DNA of 64,000 nt, from positions 124,001 through 188,000 of the forward strand of contig NZ_FNRA01000007.1 of NCBI RefSeq assembly GCF_900107535.1, written 5' to 3'. Every line of letters starts with the position of its first letter. Positions within the stretch are counted from its first letter, which is position 1. The notes under the pieces are model-generated. The model had not been told where the DNA came from, ran no database searches, and was given only the letters and a program-made list of their open reading frames with translations. Position numbers and translations under genes: made by a program. The DNA is from Pedobacter hartonius (GTDB taxonomy: Bacteria; Bacteroidota; Bacteroidia; Sphingobacteriales; Sphingobacteriaceae). Positions 54,412 through 63,329 of the stretch are shown piece by piece.

Positions 54412-54441
54412 AAAAAAAGGAAGCCATGGCTTCCTTTTTTT
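54412..54441. terminator. Bidirectional terminator between the YtxH operon and aspS
   Basis: The perfect palindrome GGAAGCCATGGCTTCC (54419-54434) is flanked by seven A and seven T residues. It is one base past the stop of the unknown gene and six bases past that of aspS, so it serves both. Confidence 0.9.
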
Positions 54442-54446
54442 ATGTC

Positions 54447-56192
54447 TTACAATGTGCTTTTTATCTTCAGCTCTTTCAGCTGCTTTTCGTCTATCGTGGA
54501 AGGGCTGTCAATCATGACGTCTCTTCCGGAATTATTTTTAGGAAAGGCAATTACATCGCGAATGCTGTCCAGGCCGGCAAAAATTGAACAAAGCCTGTCA
54601 AATCCGAATGCAATACCACCATGTGGAGGGGCGCCAAACTCGAATGCGTCCATCAGGAAGCCGAATTGTTTTTGCGCCTCTTCAGCAGAGAAGCCCAGGT
54701 GTTTGAACATGAGCGCCTGTAAGGCCCTGTCGTGGATACGGATAGATCCGCCGCCAATTTCAGTTCCATTTACCACCATATCATATGCGTTTGCTCTCAC
54801 TTCTCCCGGATTGGTGTCCAGCAGGGCAATGTCTTCCGGTTTCGGCGAAGTAAAAGGATGGTGCATTGCATGGTAACGTTCTGATTCTTCATCCCACTCC
54901 AGTAGCGGGAAATCAAGCACCCACAGTGCACTGAAAACATTCTTATCACGAAGGCCAAGTCTGCTGCCCATTTCTAAACGAAGTTCGCCCAATTGCTTGC
55001 GCACTTTATCTTTTACACCTGCCATGATCAGGATCAGGTCTCCGGGTTCAGTCTGTAAAGCTGCAGACCACTGTTTTAAGTCTTCTTCAGTATAGAATTT
55101 ATCTACCGAGGACTTGATAGACCCGTCTTCATTATGCCTTGCGTATATCAGCCCCGTAGCGCCGATCTGAGGGCGTTTAATAAAATCGGTAAGCTCATCA
55201 AGCTGCTTGCGTGTATAATGCGCACAGCCCTTTGCATTGATGCCTATAACTAATTCTGCATTGTCAAATACAGGGAAGTTTTTTCCTTTGGTCAGTTCGG
55301 TAAGTTCAACGAACCGCATTTCGAAGCGTGTATCCGGTTTATCAGATCCATACCAGCGCATTGCATCGGCATATTGCATCCTTGGAACTTCAGGCAGATC
55401 GAAATTTTTAACTTCTTTAAATAACGTTCTGATCAAACCTTCAAAAGTATTGAGGATATCTTCCTGTTCTATAAAAGACATCTCACAATCGATCTGTGTA
55501 AATTCCGGCTGTCTGTCTGCACGCAGGTCTTCATCCCTGAAGCATTTAACGATCTGAAAGTACCTGTCAAAGCCAGATACCATTAACAGCTGTTTAAATG
55601 TTTGCGGAGATTGTGGCAGTGCGTAAAATTCACCGCCGTTCATACGGCTTGGTACTACAAAATCCCGGGCACCTTCAGGTGTGGATTTGATCAACACAGG
55701 TGTTTCAACCTCGATAAAATCCAGGGCATCCAGGTATCTCCTTACGGACTGGGCCATCCTGTGGCGCAAAACCATATTATTCCGTACCGGATTTCTTCTG
55801 AGGTCCAGGTAACGGTATTTCATGCGCAGGTCATCCCCTCCGTCCGTTTCATCCTCGATGAGGAAAGGGGGAATCTTGGAAGCATTTAATATTTCAAGAG
55901 CAGTGATTTTAATTTCTACTTCTCCAGTTGGTATTTTCAGGTTTTTATTGGACCGTTCAACAACAAGTCCACCGGCTTTAATTACAAACTCGCGGCCCAG
56001 GCTGCGGGCTGCTTCACACAGCTGAGGGTTATCATCCATATTAAATACCAATTGGGTGATGCCATAGCGGTCACGGATGTCAATAAAAGTCATTCCTCCC
56101 AAGTCTCTGGATTTCTGTACCCAACCGCACAGAATTACGTTTTCGCCTAAATTATCTAAAGTCAGCGCTCCGCAAGTTGTTGTTCTTAACAT
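54447..56192 (-). CDS. aspS: Aspartyl-tRNA synthetase
   Basis: The 581-residue enzyme has the bacterial AspRS length, which includes the GAD insertion. The N-terminal OB-fold anticodon domain begins [24 protein letters not shown]. Class II motif 2 shows as [18 protein letters not shown] and motif 3 as [12 protein letters not shown]. It charges tRNA-Asp. A TTG-21-TATTTTTG promoter lies 20 nt before the ATG, and a shared terminator follows. Confidence 0.97.
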   Translation of the reverse strand: MLRTTTCGALTLDNLGENVILCGWVQKSRDLGGMTFIDIRDRYGITQLVFNMDDNPQLCEAARSLGREFVIKAGGLVVERSNKNLKIPTGEVEIKITALEILNASKIPPFLIEDETDGGDDLRMKYRYLDLRRNPVRNNMVLRHRMAQSVRRYLDALDFIEVETPVLIKSTPEGARDFVVPSRMNGGEFYALPQSPQTFKQLLMVSGFDRYFQIVKCFRDEDLRADRQPEFTQIDCEMSFIEQEDILNTFEGLIRTLFKEVKNFDLPEVPRMQYADAMRWYGSDKPDTRFEMRFVELTELTKGKNFPVFDNAELVIGINAKGCAHYTRKQLDELTDFIKRPQIGATGLIYARHNEDGSIKSSVDKFYTEEDLKQWSAALQTEPGDLILIMAGVKDKVRKQLGELRLEMGSRLGLRDKNVFSALWVLDFPLLEWDEESERYHAMHHPFTSPKPEDIALLDTNPGEVRANAYDMVVNGTEIGGGSIRIHDRALQALMFKHLGFSAEEAQKQFGFLMDAFEFGAPPHGGIAFGFDRLCSIFAGLDSIRDVIAFPKNNSGRDVMIDSPSTIDEKQLKELKIKSTL

Positions 56193-56212
56193 TATTCAAT
56201 CGGATTAGGCCG

Positions 56213-56244
56213 CAAAAATATTCATTTTGAGCCATATATTGCAA
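56213..56244 (-). promoter_or_regulatory. Promoter of aspS
   Basis: On the minus strand TTG (56242-56244) and TATTTTTG (56213-56220) are 21 bp apart. The box ends 20 nt before the ATG at 56192. Confidence 0.72.
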
Positions 56245-56293
56245 CAGGTTATTGATTTAGCATAGTATATTCAAAAGTTTTTTACCCCAAGTG

Positions 56294-56317
56294 CAACGTT
56301 TGCAAAAAGCTTGCGTC
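56294..56317 (+). promoter_or_regulatory. Possible ECF-type promoter of the sigma/anti-sigma operon
   Basis: CAAC (56294-56297) and CGTC (56314-56317) are 16 bp apart, the pattern used by many ECF sigma factors (AAC, 16-17 bp, CGTC). It lies 22 nt before the TTG start and suggests self-activation. It shows no TAnnTTTG box. Confidence 0.5.
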
Positions 56318-56339
56318 ATTTATAGCGAATACGAAAACA

Positions 56340-56903
56340 TTGGAAGCAGTATATATCGATAAAAATATTGATCTGGTTAATGGTTGCAGGTGCGGCGACC
56401 GTAAAGCGCAATTTGAAATATACAAGTTGTACGAAAAAGCTATGTACAGTGCAGCCCTCAGAATAGTAAACCATGAGGCCGAAGCAGAAGATGTTTTACA
56501 GGAAGCCTTTCTTGATGCTTTTACCCGTATAGGAGATTTCAGGGGCGATACTACTTTTGGGTTGTGGTTAAAACAGATCATTATTCATAAGTCGATCAAT
56601 TACCTTAGAAAAAGAAGGGCTGAATTTGTGAGTATAGACGGGATGGAAATAGCGGAGCAGAAGGGGGAGGGCCATGAAGAGCTGCAGTGGAAGGTAGAAG
56701 AAGTGAAGGCGGCCGTCAGGCGTTTACCTGATGGGTACAGGGTGGTATTAACCCTTTATTTGTTTGAAGGGTATGACCATGAAGAGATTTCCCATATCCT
56801 CAAAATATCTGAAAACACCTCGAGATCACAGTTGATGCGTGCGAAAATGAAGTTAAAAACTATGTTAGAAAAGACAGGAGCAAGAGATGAACACAAAAAT
56901 TGA
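56340..56903 (+). CDS. ECF RNA polymerase sigma factor
   Basis: The 187-residue protein begins at TTG (56340). Sigma region 2 shows AEDVLQEAFLDAFTRIGDFRGDTTFGLWLKQI (about 40-75) and region 4 YRVVLTLYLFEGYDHEEISHILKISENTSRSQLMRAK (about 131-170). It should direct RNA polymerase to a small regulon including its own operon. It overlaps the anti-sigma-like gene by 17 bp. Confidence 0.94.
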   Translation: MEAVYIDKNIDLVNGCRCGDRKAQFEIYKLYEKAMYSAALRIVNHEAEAEDVLQEAFLDAFTRIGDFRGDTTFGLWLKQIIIHKSINYLRKRRAEFVSIDGMEIAEQKGEGHEELQWKVEEVKAAVRRLPDGYRVVLTLYLFEGYDHEEISHILKISENTSRSQLMRAKMKLKTMLEKTGARDEHKN

Positions 56904-57414
56904 AGATTTTATCAAGGAAAATAAAAAGGAATTTGATACAGATCGTCCTTCAGCAAACCTATGGGATAAAATTGAGCAGGAGCTGGTTAAGAAAAATAAA
57001 AAAAAGAAATTTGATATCCGGCTGTGGATGAGCATTGCTGCTTCGGTGATTGTGCTGCTGGGCCTGATATTTATATCTGAGTTTCCAATAAAAAAGAATA
57101 AGCTGAGTATAGCCGACGTTAATCCCGCTTATGCGACCAGACAGGTTAAATTTGTGAGCCTGATTGAAGAAAAAAGAGATAGTTTGCAAATTTTTGCAGA
57201 GGCAAGCCCTGAGCTGTACAAAAAATTCAGTGCTGATCTGCAGACACTGAACGTTGCCTATGACGGTCTTAGAAAGCAATTGCCGTCGAGCCCTAACCAG
57301 CAGCTGATCGTAAAGGCCATGGTAAAAAATTTGGAAATGCAACTGCAGCTGGTTAGTCAGCAATTATCAATTATCAGCGAAGTGAGCCAGTTTAAAAAGG
57401 AAAACAGAATATGA
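56887..57414 (+). CDS. Single-pass membrane protein, probable anti-sigma factor
   Basis: The 175-residue protein has a cytoplasmic N-terminus of about 45 residues, one membrane helix (about 47-65, WMSIAASVIVLLGLIFIS) and a helical C-terminal part of about 100 residues outside. It lacks the ZAS zinc motif. Its place between an ECF sigma and a secreted beta-repeat protein, with overlaps on both sides, supports an anti-sigma role, which is inferred. Confidence 0.8.
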   Translation: MNTKIEDFIKENKKEFDTDRPSANLWDKIEQELVKKNKKKKFDIRLWMSIAASVIVLLGLIFISEFPIKKNKLSIADVNPAYATRQVKFVSLIEEKRDSLQIFAEASPELYKKFSADLQTLNVAYDGLRKQLPSSPNQQLIVKAMVKNLEMQLQLVSQQLSIISEVSQFKKENRI

Positions 57415-58691
57415 AAAAGTTAGTGACATGGGGTGTATTGATACTTGCAGGTTCAAACGGGGCATTTGCCCAGGGGCCATCAGAACCTGAAACAACAGCT
57501 CATGCGGCTTATGCTGTAAATACGTCGGTCAGCAGTAGTATAACGGCCGGTCAGAATCTAAATGACCAGATCAAGGTTCAGGATGATGATGCTGTACGTG
57601 TTAAAAATATCAGTAAAAGTTTTCCTGCCGGCAAAACGGATAAAGTGGTGCTCAGTAACCAATTCGGATCAATGCTGATCAAGGTATGGGACAGGAGGGA
57701 AGTGAAGATTGACATTTCTATAAGATCGTATAGTAATAATGACAGGGAGGCGCAGGAACTTATTGACCAGGTAAATATCAATGCAGACAAAAATGGGGAC
57801 GTGATCTCCTGTAAAACTACAATAGGGAACGGAAACAGGTGGTCTGGAAGGAACAAAAGAAGAGAAGTAAAGGTCAATTATGTGGTCTATCTTCCTGCAT
57901 CGAATGCGCTGGATCTGTCGCAGCAATTTGGCAACGTGAACATGGGAGATTTTTCGGGCCCGCTGACTGCAAAGGTGCAGTACGGAGACTTCAACGCGGG
58001 AAATTTGTCTGATGCCAGTAATTATATTTCAGTTCAGTACGGTAAAACAAATATACAGGAGCTAAATAAAGCCACTATTAAACAACAGTATGGGTCTGGA
58101 TTAACTATTGGCACTGCCGGAACGCTGGACCTAAATGCGCAATACGCAAATGTAAGCATTACGGCGATCAGGGGAGATGCCCTGATTAAGCAGCAGTATG
58201 GATCAGGATTAAAGATCGGCTCTGTAAACAACCTGGATCTCGATGTGCAGTATGCGAGTGTGAATGTGACTGCAATCAAAGGAAATGCAACAATTAAACA
58301 GCAATACAATTCATTAACGATAGGTAACGTAGGCAGGCTTAGTCTCAGGTCAGAGTATACGGGGGTAAATGTGGGAACCCTCAGAGGCGATGGCGATTTT
58401 AAAATGAGCTACAATAACTTTAACATCGGTGAAGTCAGTCCCGGCTGCAGGAGCCTGATCATTGACGTCGATTACGTAGATGTAAACCTGGGCTTTTCGG
58501 ACTCATTTAACGGGGATTTCAGCGTACAGAAAACTTATGGGGCTTTCAGGTACGGGAGCAGCGTCAGGGTAAATGCCCTTGGAGAGAATGACAAGCACTC
58601 TTCTACGAAAAATTATTCAGGGAAAATAGGCAATGGCGGCAGCGCAAGGGTGCAGATCAAATCGGATTATGGTGCGGTTGTCTTCAAATAA
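57411..58691 (+). CDS. Exported DUF4097-like beta-repeat protein
   Basis: The 426-residue product has a signal peptide (cleavage near AFAQ, residue 21). The rest is a chain of short beta strands of the kind KVQYGDFNAGNL, repeated with QYG or similar at about 18-residue spacing, including 36-residue tandem units at 58080-58400. This fits a beta-helix of the DUF4097 family. It probably sits in the periplasm or on the outer membrane. As the third gene of the ECF operon, with a 4-bp overlap, it may act as the sensor or effector of that system. Confidence 0.85.
   Translation: MKKLVTWGVLILAGSNGAFAQGPSEPETTAHAAYAVNTSVSSSITAGQNLNDQIKVQDDDAVRVKNISKSFPAGKTDKVVLSNQFGSMLIKVWDRREVKIDISIRSYSNNDREAQELIDQVNINADKNGDVISCKTTIGNGNRWSGRNKRREVKVNYVVYLPASNALDLSQQFGNVNMGDFSGPLTAKVQYGDFNAGNLSDASNYISVQYGKTNIQELNKATIKQQYGSGLTIGTAGTLDLNAQYANVSITAIRGDALIKQQYGSGLKIGSVNNLDLDVQYASVNVTAIKGNATIKQQYNSLTIGNVGRLSLRSEYTGVNVGTLRGDGDFKMSYNNFNIGEVSPGCRSLIIDVDYVDVNLGFSDSFNGDFSVQKTYGAFRYGSSVRVNALGENDKHSSTKNYSGKIGNGGSARVQIKSDYGAVVFK
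58080..58400 (+). repeat. Tandem 108-bp coding repeat, three units
   Basis: Units start at the Lys codons of KQQYGSGLTIG (58080), KQQYGSGLKIG (58188) and KQQYNSLTIG (58296), which are 108 bp apart. The third unit is one codon shorter and runs to 58400, where a degenerate fourth (KMSYNNFNIG) begins. The repeats lie in the beta-repeat protein gene and are diverged in DNA but clear in protein. Confidence 0.85.
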
Positions 58692-58715
58692 AGAATATTA
58701 AAACTAATATATTGT

Positions 58716-58747
58716 AAAGCTTGTTGACTATTCAGCAGGCTTTTTTT
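58716..58747 (+). terminator. Terminator of the ECF operon
   Basis: A 12-bp stem with two G:U pairs (58716-58727 with 58732-58743, 4-nt loop) runs into seven T residues. It lies 25 bp after the beta-repeat protein stop. Confidence 0.75.
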
Positions 58748-58773
58748 ATGTTAGGTCTGCAAACAAATAAATT

Positions 58774-59559
58774 ATGGAATTCTTTACTACGCCGGAAGCC
58801 TGGATATCCTTATTAACACTCACGCTTTTAGAGATTGTGCTGGGTATTGACAACATCGTTTTTATTTCTATTCTGTCGGGAAAGCTACCTGCAGATCAGC
58901 AGAAAAAAGCAAGGCAGCTCGGACTGGGGCTGGCAATGATCACCAGGGTTTTGCTGCTGCTGTCACTTAGCTGGGTAATGAGCCTTACTTCTCCATTGTT
59001 CAATATTGGCGAATGGGTAAGCCTTGATAATAAAGAGTGGCTGGAAAAACTGGCAATTTCCGGGCGTGATCTGATCCTGCTCTCAGGAGGGCTATTCCTG
59101 ATTTATAAGAGCACACATGAAATCCACCTGAAACTTGAAGGCGAAGAGGATGAAGAAGGAAAAACCAAAGTGCACTCTTTTGCGGGCGTGATCGTGCAGA
59201 TCCTTGTTCTGGATATCGTCTTCTCTCTGGACTCTGTGATTACCGCTATAGGTATGGCAGAACACGTTGAAGTCATGATTGCTGCGGTGATCATCGCTGT
59301 CATCATCATGATGGTTTCGGCTGATGCGATCAGTGCGTTTGTAAATAACCACCCTACTGTTAAAATGCTGGCCTTGTCGTTCCTCCTGCTGATCGGTGTG
59401 TCGCTCTTTGCAGAGGGGCTTGACCAGCATATTCCGAAAGGATACATCTATTTCGCAATGGCTTTCTCCATCCTGGTAGAGTTGCTGAACCTGAAAATGA
59501 AAAAGAAAGCGGGAACTCCCCTGCAGCTGAGGAATAATATGGGCGAGAAAAAAGTATAG
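58774..59559 (+). CDS. TerC-family membrane protein
   Basis: The 261-residue protein has about seven membrane helices. The first carries LEIVLGIDNIVFI and the fifth DIVFSLDSVITAIG; these acidic helix motifs are the metal-binding signature of TerC. Relatives export Mn2+ or protect against tellurite and membrane stress. It stands alone. A charged cytoplasmic loop (LEGEEDEEGKTK) lies near residue 125. Confidence 0.93.
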   Translation: MEFFTTPEAWISLLTLTLLEIVLGIDNIVFISILSGKLPADQQKKARQLGLGLAMITRVLLLLSLSWVMSLTSPLFNIGEWVSLDNKEWLEKLAISGRDLILLSGGLFLIYKSTHEIHLKLEGEEDEEGKTKVHSFAGVIVQILVLDIVFSLDSVITAIGMAEHVEVMIAAVIIAVIIMMVSADAISAFVNNHPTVKMLALSFLLLIGVSLFAEGLDQHIPKGYIYFAMAFSILVELLNLKMKKKAGTPLQLRNNMGEKKV

Positions 59560-59579
59560 CTGTTTAAATTCGCGATTTG

Positions 59580-59611
59580 TTTGAGGGAATCAATTACTAA
59601 AAGTATTTTTG
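59580..59611 (+). promoter_or_regulatory. Promoter of the nucleoid-associated protein gene
   Basis: TTTG (59580-59583) and TATTTTTG (59604-59611) are 20 bp apart. The box ends 34 nt before the ATG at 59646. Confidence 0.75.
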
Positions 59612-59645
59612 AGGCTCTTTACATTTTTAAAAAATCAGAGCGAAT

Positions 59646-60701
59646 ATGATTACTTTTTTTGAAGCCTCTCTGGCAGAGCTTTCTATCCATAGAATAGGAA
59701 ATAAAGCACAGGATGAATTCTATGTTTTATCAGAGGAATCTATGCATATTCAGGATGAACTGCTGAAGAACCTGCTTATTCAATACTTCTTAAGCCCTTA
59801 TGAAAAGATAAATGAGATCTTCAGGTTCAGCCATCCCAATGATGACCTGAATTTAAATGAAGTGTATCATTTCATCGCCCAGATTTTTGAGGATGGAGGG
59901 AAATTCCATGAGAATAGTATCCAGCTGGCCAAATATCTCTATGAAATATCCAGTCATCCAAAAATAAAGGCTGGTGAGCTATATGTGGCCTATTTTGAGA
60001 ATGTACAGATCGAAGGAGAGCTGCATGACGCCATCGGCATATTCAAATCTGAAACCAAGGAAACCTATTTAAAGGTTTATCCGGAGCAGGCGGGCTTCGC
60101 ATTGAGTTATGAAGAAGAAGCGATCAATATCAACAAACTGGACAAGGGCTGTCTTATCTTTAATACTGAAAAAGAAGAAGGCTATAAAGTTGCAGTGATC
60201 GACCAGACTAACCGTAGTGCCGAGGCTGTATACTGGAAAGATGAATTTCTGAAACTCAGGGTGAGGAATGATAATTACAATCAGACCAATAATGTACTGG
60301 GGGTATACAAAAGTTTTGTGACCGACAAGCTTGATCAGGAATATGATATCAGTAAAGCCGATAAAATAGACCTGCTGAACAAGTCGATGAAATATTTTAA
60401 GGAGAAGGAGAGCTTTGATCTTGATGAATTCTCCAATGAGGTGATCGGTAACAAAGACGGCATCGAATCTTTTAAGAGCTATAAAAAAAGCTATGAAGAA
60501 GAGTTTGACACGCCGATTGCCGATACCTTTGATATCTCAGGTGCTGCGGTAAAAAAGCAGGCAAAGGTCTTTAAAAGCGTACTGAAGCTCGATAAAAACT
60601 TTCACATCTATATTCATGGAAATAAAGAGCTGATTGAAAAAGGCTTTGACGATGATAAATCGATGAACTATTACAAGGTATATTTCAAAGAAGAAGAATA
60701 A
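59646..60701 (+). CDS. Nucleoid-associated protein (NdpA/YejK family)
   Basis: The 351-residue soluble, acidic protein fits the NdpA/YejK family (about 335 residues in E. coli). The first strand ASLAELSIHRIGNKA and the central YVAYFENVQIEG and INKLDKGCLIFN are the parts I match. YejK associates with the nucleoid; its molecular job is unclear. It converges on the bestrophin gene with a 3-bp gap. Confidence 0.88.
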   Translation: MITFFEASLAELSIHRIGNKAQDEFYVLSEESMHIQDELLKNLLIQYFLSPYEKINEIFRFSHPNDDLNLNEVYHFIAQIFEDGGKFHENSIQLAKYLYEISSHPKIKAGELYVAYFENVQIEGELHDAIGIFKSETKETYLKVYPEQAGFALSYEEEAININKLDKGCLIFNTEKEEGYKVAVIDQTNRSAEAVYWKDEFLKLRVRNDNYNQTNNVLGVYKSFVTDKLDQEYDISKADKIDLLNKSMKYFKEKESFDLDEFSNEVIGNKDGIESFKSYKKSYEEEFDTPIADTFDISGAAVKKQAKVFKSVLKLDKNFHIYIHGNKELIEKGFDDDKSMNYYKVYFKEEE

Positions 60702-60704
60702 CGG

Positions 60705-61616
60705 TTATAGTATATATTCCCTGTTTATTGGTTTAACAGGTTTGGGAATATCCTGTGCGCCTATCATTTCAAGTAAATTGATCTCGATGGTCCGGGTGAT
60801 CTGGTTAAGGGGAATTGCTGAGGAGTTGTTCTCGAAAGGATCTACCAGGCTCATTCCGTTGATCTGGGTAGATACATATACAAACCCTACCAGCCAGCCC
60901 AGGAAGATGGACCACAGGCCCGCATACTGGCTGATCACTAAAGTTAATGATACTACAAATAACCAGATGAATACCTTGGTGAAGTAATTATAGGTTGTAG
61001 GGAAGATGGTGTTTTTTATGCGCTCAGACATCCCCATTTCATCGGAAAATTTTACAAGCAACTGGTTCATTTCCATAAAGCGGAAGCCATCTATCCTGCC
61101 ATCTGTGCTCAGCTGCTGCAGGTCTCTTGACTGCAGTGTCAGAATGGCATTTGGAACATTGGTGTGCGAACTGATCTCCAGGAGATCTTCTTCGCTCAGA
61201 TATTTGTGATAGTTTTCGTCTACAGCACTTCTGAGGTTGGCTTTCAGCGCATATAAAAAGGCGATATGCCTGCGGACCAGGTTGCTTTTTAATGCATTAA
61301 ACTCCTGCTCACTCATTTCATTTGCTGAGATGTAGGTAACCATACACCTGGCCCATGAGCGGGAGTCGTTTACCAGTGCACCCCATATCTTTCTTGCCTC
61401 CCACCAGCGGTCATACGACTGGTTATTGTTAAACCCTATGAAAAAGGCAATGGCGGTACCGAGCACAGTTGGAATAATGGAAGGAAGTTCAAAATGATGC
61501 TTGATTAAAAATTCCCTGGCCAGGTATGCCCCGGTGCAGGAAATGATCATAATGATATCTATTTGCCATGTGTTTCTGAGGATTCGGCTTAACCTGATGT
61601 TTTGTACTATGAGCAT
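60705..61616 (-). CDS. Bestrophin-family anion channel-like protein
   Basis: The 303-residue protein has four main hydrophobic regions and the family's N-terminal feature FNNNQSYDRWWEARKIWGALVNDSRSW near residues 62-88. Bacterial bestrophins form pentameric channels, cation-selective in Klebsiella; the ion here is unknown. The C-terminal KPVKPINREYIL is short. The gene reads alone. Confidence 0.93.
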   Translation of the reverse strand: MLIVQNIRLSRILRNTWQIDIIMIISCTGAYLAREFLIKHHFELPSIIPTVLGTAIAFFIGFNNNQSYDRWWEARKIWGALVNDSRSWARCMVTYISANEMSEQEFNALKSNLVRRHIAFLYALKANLRSAVDENYHKYLSEEDLLEISSHTNVPNAILTLQSRDLQQLSTDGRIDGFRFMEMNQLLVKFSDEMGMSERIKNTIFPTTYNYFTKVFIWLFVVSLTLVISQYAGLWSIFLGWLVGFVYVSTQINGMSLVDPFENNSSAIPLNQITRTIEINLLEMIGAQDIPKPVKPINREYIL

Positions 61617-61709
61617 TTATTCGGATTTCGTTGATGTAATTTACCATATATCTTACAAATAAATAAGATAAATTGTTTGTTTTTGCTCATTCCCGCACGT
61701 TTTAGCGTA

Positions 61710-62897
61710 CTACAGTACCCTGATCAGCAGTCCCTTTAAGTACTCGCCTTCCGGAAAGGAGATCCGTACCGGATGATCTTCCGGCTGATGGAATTGCCTG
61801 ATGATCTGTACTTCTTTCTCCGCATCAAGTGCTGCCCAGGCAATGATCTGTTTAAACGTTTCCAGATCTACTGCGCCGGAGCAGGAATAAGTGGCCATCA
61901 TCCCGCCGGGCTTAAGTAATAACATTCCCAAACGGTTCAGGTCTTTGTAGGCACGTGCAGCCCTGTCCAAAGCAGATCTTGAGGGGGCATACTTTGGCGG
62001 GTCCAGGATGATGACGTCGAATTTCTTTCCTTCTTCCTTAAAAACGCGAAGCTGCTTGTTTACATCAGATTGTATGCTCGTTTGCTGGTCTTCTGTAAAT
62101 CCATTTAAACCAAGATTGTGTTTAAGGGTTTCGATGGCCAGCGCTGAGCTGTCTACACTGGTGACGTGTTTTGCGCCGTTTTTTAAGCTGTTCAGCGTAA
62201 AACCACCGCTATAGCAGAAGCAGTCCAGCACCTCTTTTTCCTGTGTGTAAGCTGCCAGGATCTCCCTGTTGTCGCGCTGGTCACAGTAAAAACCGGATTT
62301 CTGTCCATCGGCAATATTGATATGGTAACGAACACCATTTTCCTTTACCTCTATAAATTCAGGTGGCACTTCTCCCCAAAGCAGCCCTTGTGAAAGCTCC
62401 AGGTTCTCATGGGTACGTGCCGTAGCATCACTTTTGTCAAATATTCCTGCCGGATTGAGTTCGGCTCTCAGGATATTGATGATATCTTCTTTAACCGTCT
62501 CTATACCTGCGCTGAGGATCTGCAGCGAAAGAAAACCGGCATATTTATCAACGATAAGTCCGGGAAGATAATCAGCTTCGCTGAATACAAGCCTGCAGGT
62601 ATTGGTGTCATCATTTTTCAGCACATGTGCACGTGCAGCGATGGATTGTTTTAACTTATGTCTGTACCAGTCTGTATCAATTGTATTGTTTTCTTCCCAT
62701 TCCAGCAGACGTACGGCAACGCGGGACTGACTGTTATAATAACCATAGGCCAGGAAAGATTTGTCCGCTGCAAGAACTTTTACTACCTCACCATTGAGGG
62801 GGGCACCCTGTACTTTGTTTATTGCTCCTGAAAATATCCAGGGGTGTCTTTGTAAGGCAGCTTTTTCTTTGCCCTTATTCAGTATAACATCAATCAT
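61710..62897 (-). CDS. RlmI-like 23S rRNA m5C methyltransferase
   Basis: The 395-residue protein is nearly the length of E. coli RlmI (396). The N-terminal PUA domain (GKEKAALQRHPWIFSGAI) is followed by a SAM domain: CFCYSGGFTLNSLKNGA, LDPPKYAPS and the catalytic YSCSGAVD. RlmI methylates C1962 of 23S rRNA. The ATG lies 4 nt after a TACCTTTG box, so the mRNA may lack a leader. Confidence 0.93.
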   Translation of the reverse strand: MIDVILNKGKEKAALQRHPWIFSGAINKVQGAPLNGEVVKVLAADKSFLAYGYYNSQSRVAVRLLEWEENNTIDTDWYRHKLKQSIAARAHVLKNDDTNTCRLVFSEADYLPGLIVDKYAGFLSLQILSAGIETVKEDIINILRAELNPAGIFDKSDATARTHENLELSQGLLWGEVPPEFIEVKENGVRYHINIADGQKSGFYCDQRDNREILAAYTQEKEVLDCFCYSGGFTLNSLKNGAKHVTSVDSSALAIETLKHNLGLNGFTEDQQTSIQSDVNKQLRVFKEEGKKFDVIILDPPKYAPSRSALDRAARAYKDLNRLGMLLLKPGGMMATYSCSGAVDLETFKQIIAWAALDAEKEVQIIRQFHQPEDHPVRISFPEGEYLKGLLIRVL

Positions 62898-62901
62898 GCT
62901 G

Positions 62902-62909
62902 CAAAGGTA
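62902..62909 (-). promoter_or_regulatory. -7 element of the RlmI-like gene, giving a leaderless mRNA
   Basis: On the minus strand this is TACCTTTG, fitting TAnnTTTG. Only 4 nt separate it from the ATG at 62897, the same spacing as at lpxD. No TTTG partner is evident. Confidence 0.6.
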
Positions 62910-62966
62910 GTAAAAAGCAATAGGCTGGAAAGCTGAATTTATGTGCAGGAAGATTCGTAATTTAGG

Positions 62967-62986
62967 GCGTTGCCAATTGGTAACGC
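62967..62986. repeat. 20-bp near-palindrome upstream of csaA
   Basis: GCGTTGCCAATTGGTAACGC is a palindrome with one mismatched pair. It ends 7 nt before the ATG at 62994 and could be an operator or an mRNA hairpin next to the ribosome site. Confidence 0.5.
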
Positions 62987-62993
62987 GAGTAAT

Positions 62994-63329
62994 ATGGAAA
63001 CAATCAGCTGGAGCGATTTCGAAAAGGTCGAATTAAGGGCAGGAACGATCCTGGAAGTGCTGGATTTTCCGGAAGCAAGAAAGCCGGCCTATAAAGTTAA
63101 GGTGGACTTTGGTGAATTTGGAATAAAAATGAGCAGTGCGCAGATTACGGCGCATTATACCAAAGAGGAACTGCTGGGGCAGCAGATTGTGGGGATTATC
63201 AATTTTCCAAAAAAGCAGATCGGCAAATTTATGTCTGAATTTCTGGTGACCGGATTTGCAGATGAAAACGGGGATATTGTATTGACAACGCTAAATGGCA
63301 AGGTGCCAAACGGTAATAAAATGTGTTAA
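62994..63329 (+). CDS. csaA: CsaA-like tRNA-binding domain protein
   Basis: The start at 62994 (METISWSDFEKVELRAGTI) is the family N-terminus; the frame is open from 62970. The 111-residue protein is a single EMAP/tRNA-binding OB fold of the CsaA kind, with the typical C-terminal segment GKVPNGNKM. CsaA has export-related chaperone activity in Bacillus and binds tRNA. The tadA gene starts on the base after its stop. Confidence 0.93.
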   Translation: METISWSDFEKVELRAGTILEVLDFPEARKPAYKVKVDFGEFGIKMSSAQITAHYTKEELLGQQIVGIINFPKKQIGKFMSEFLVTGFADENGDIVLTTLNGKVPNGNKMC

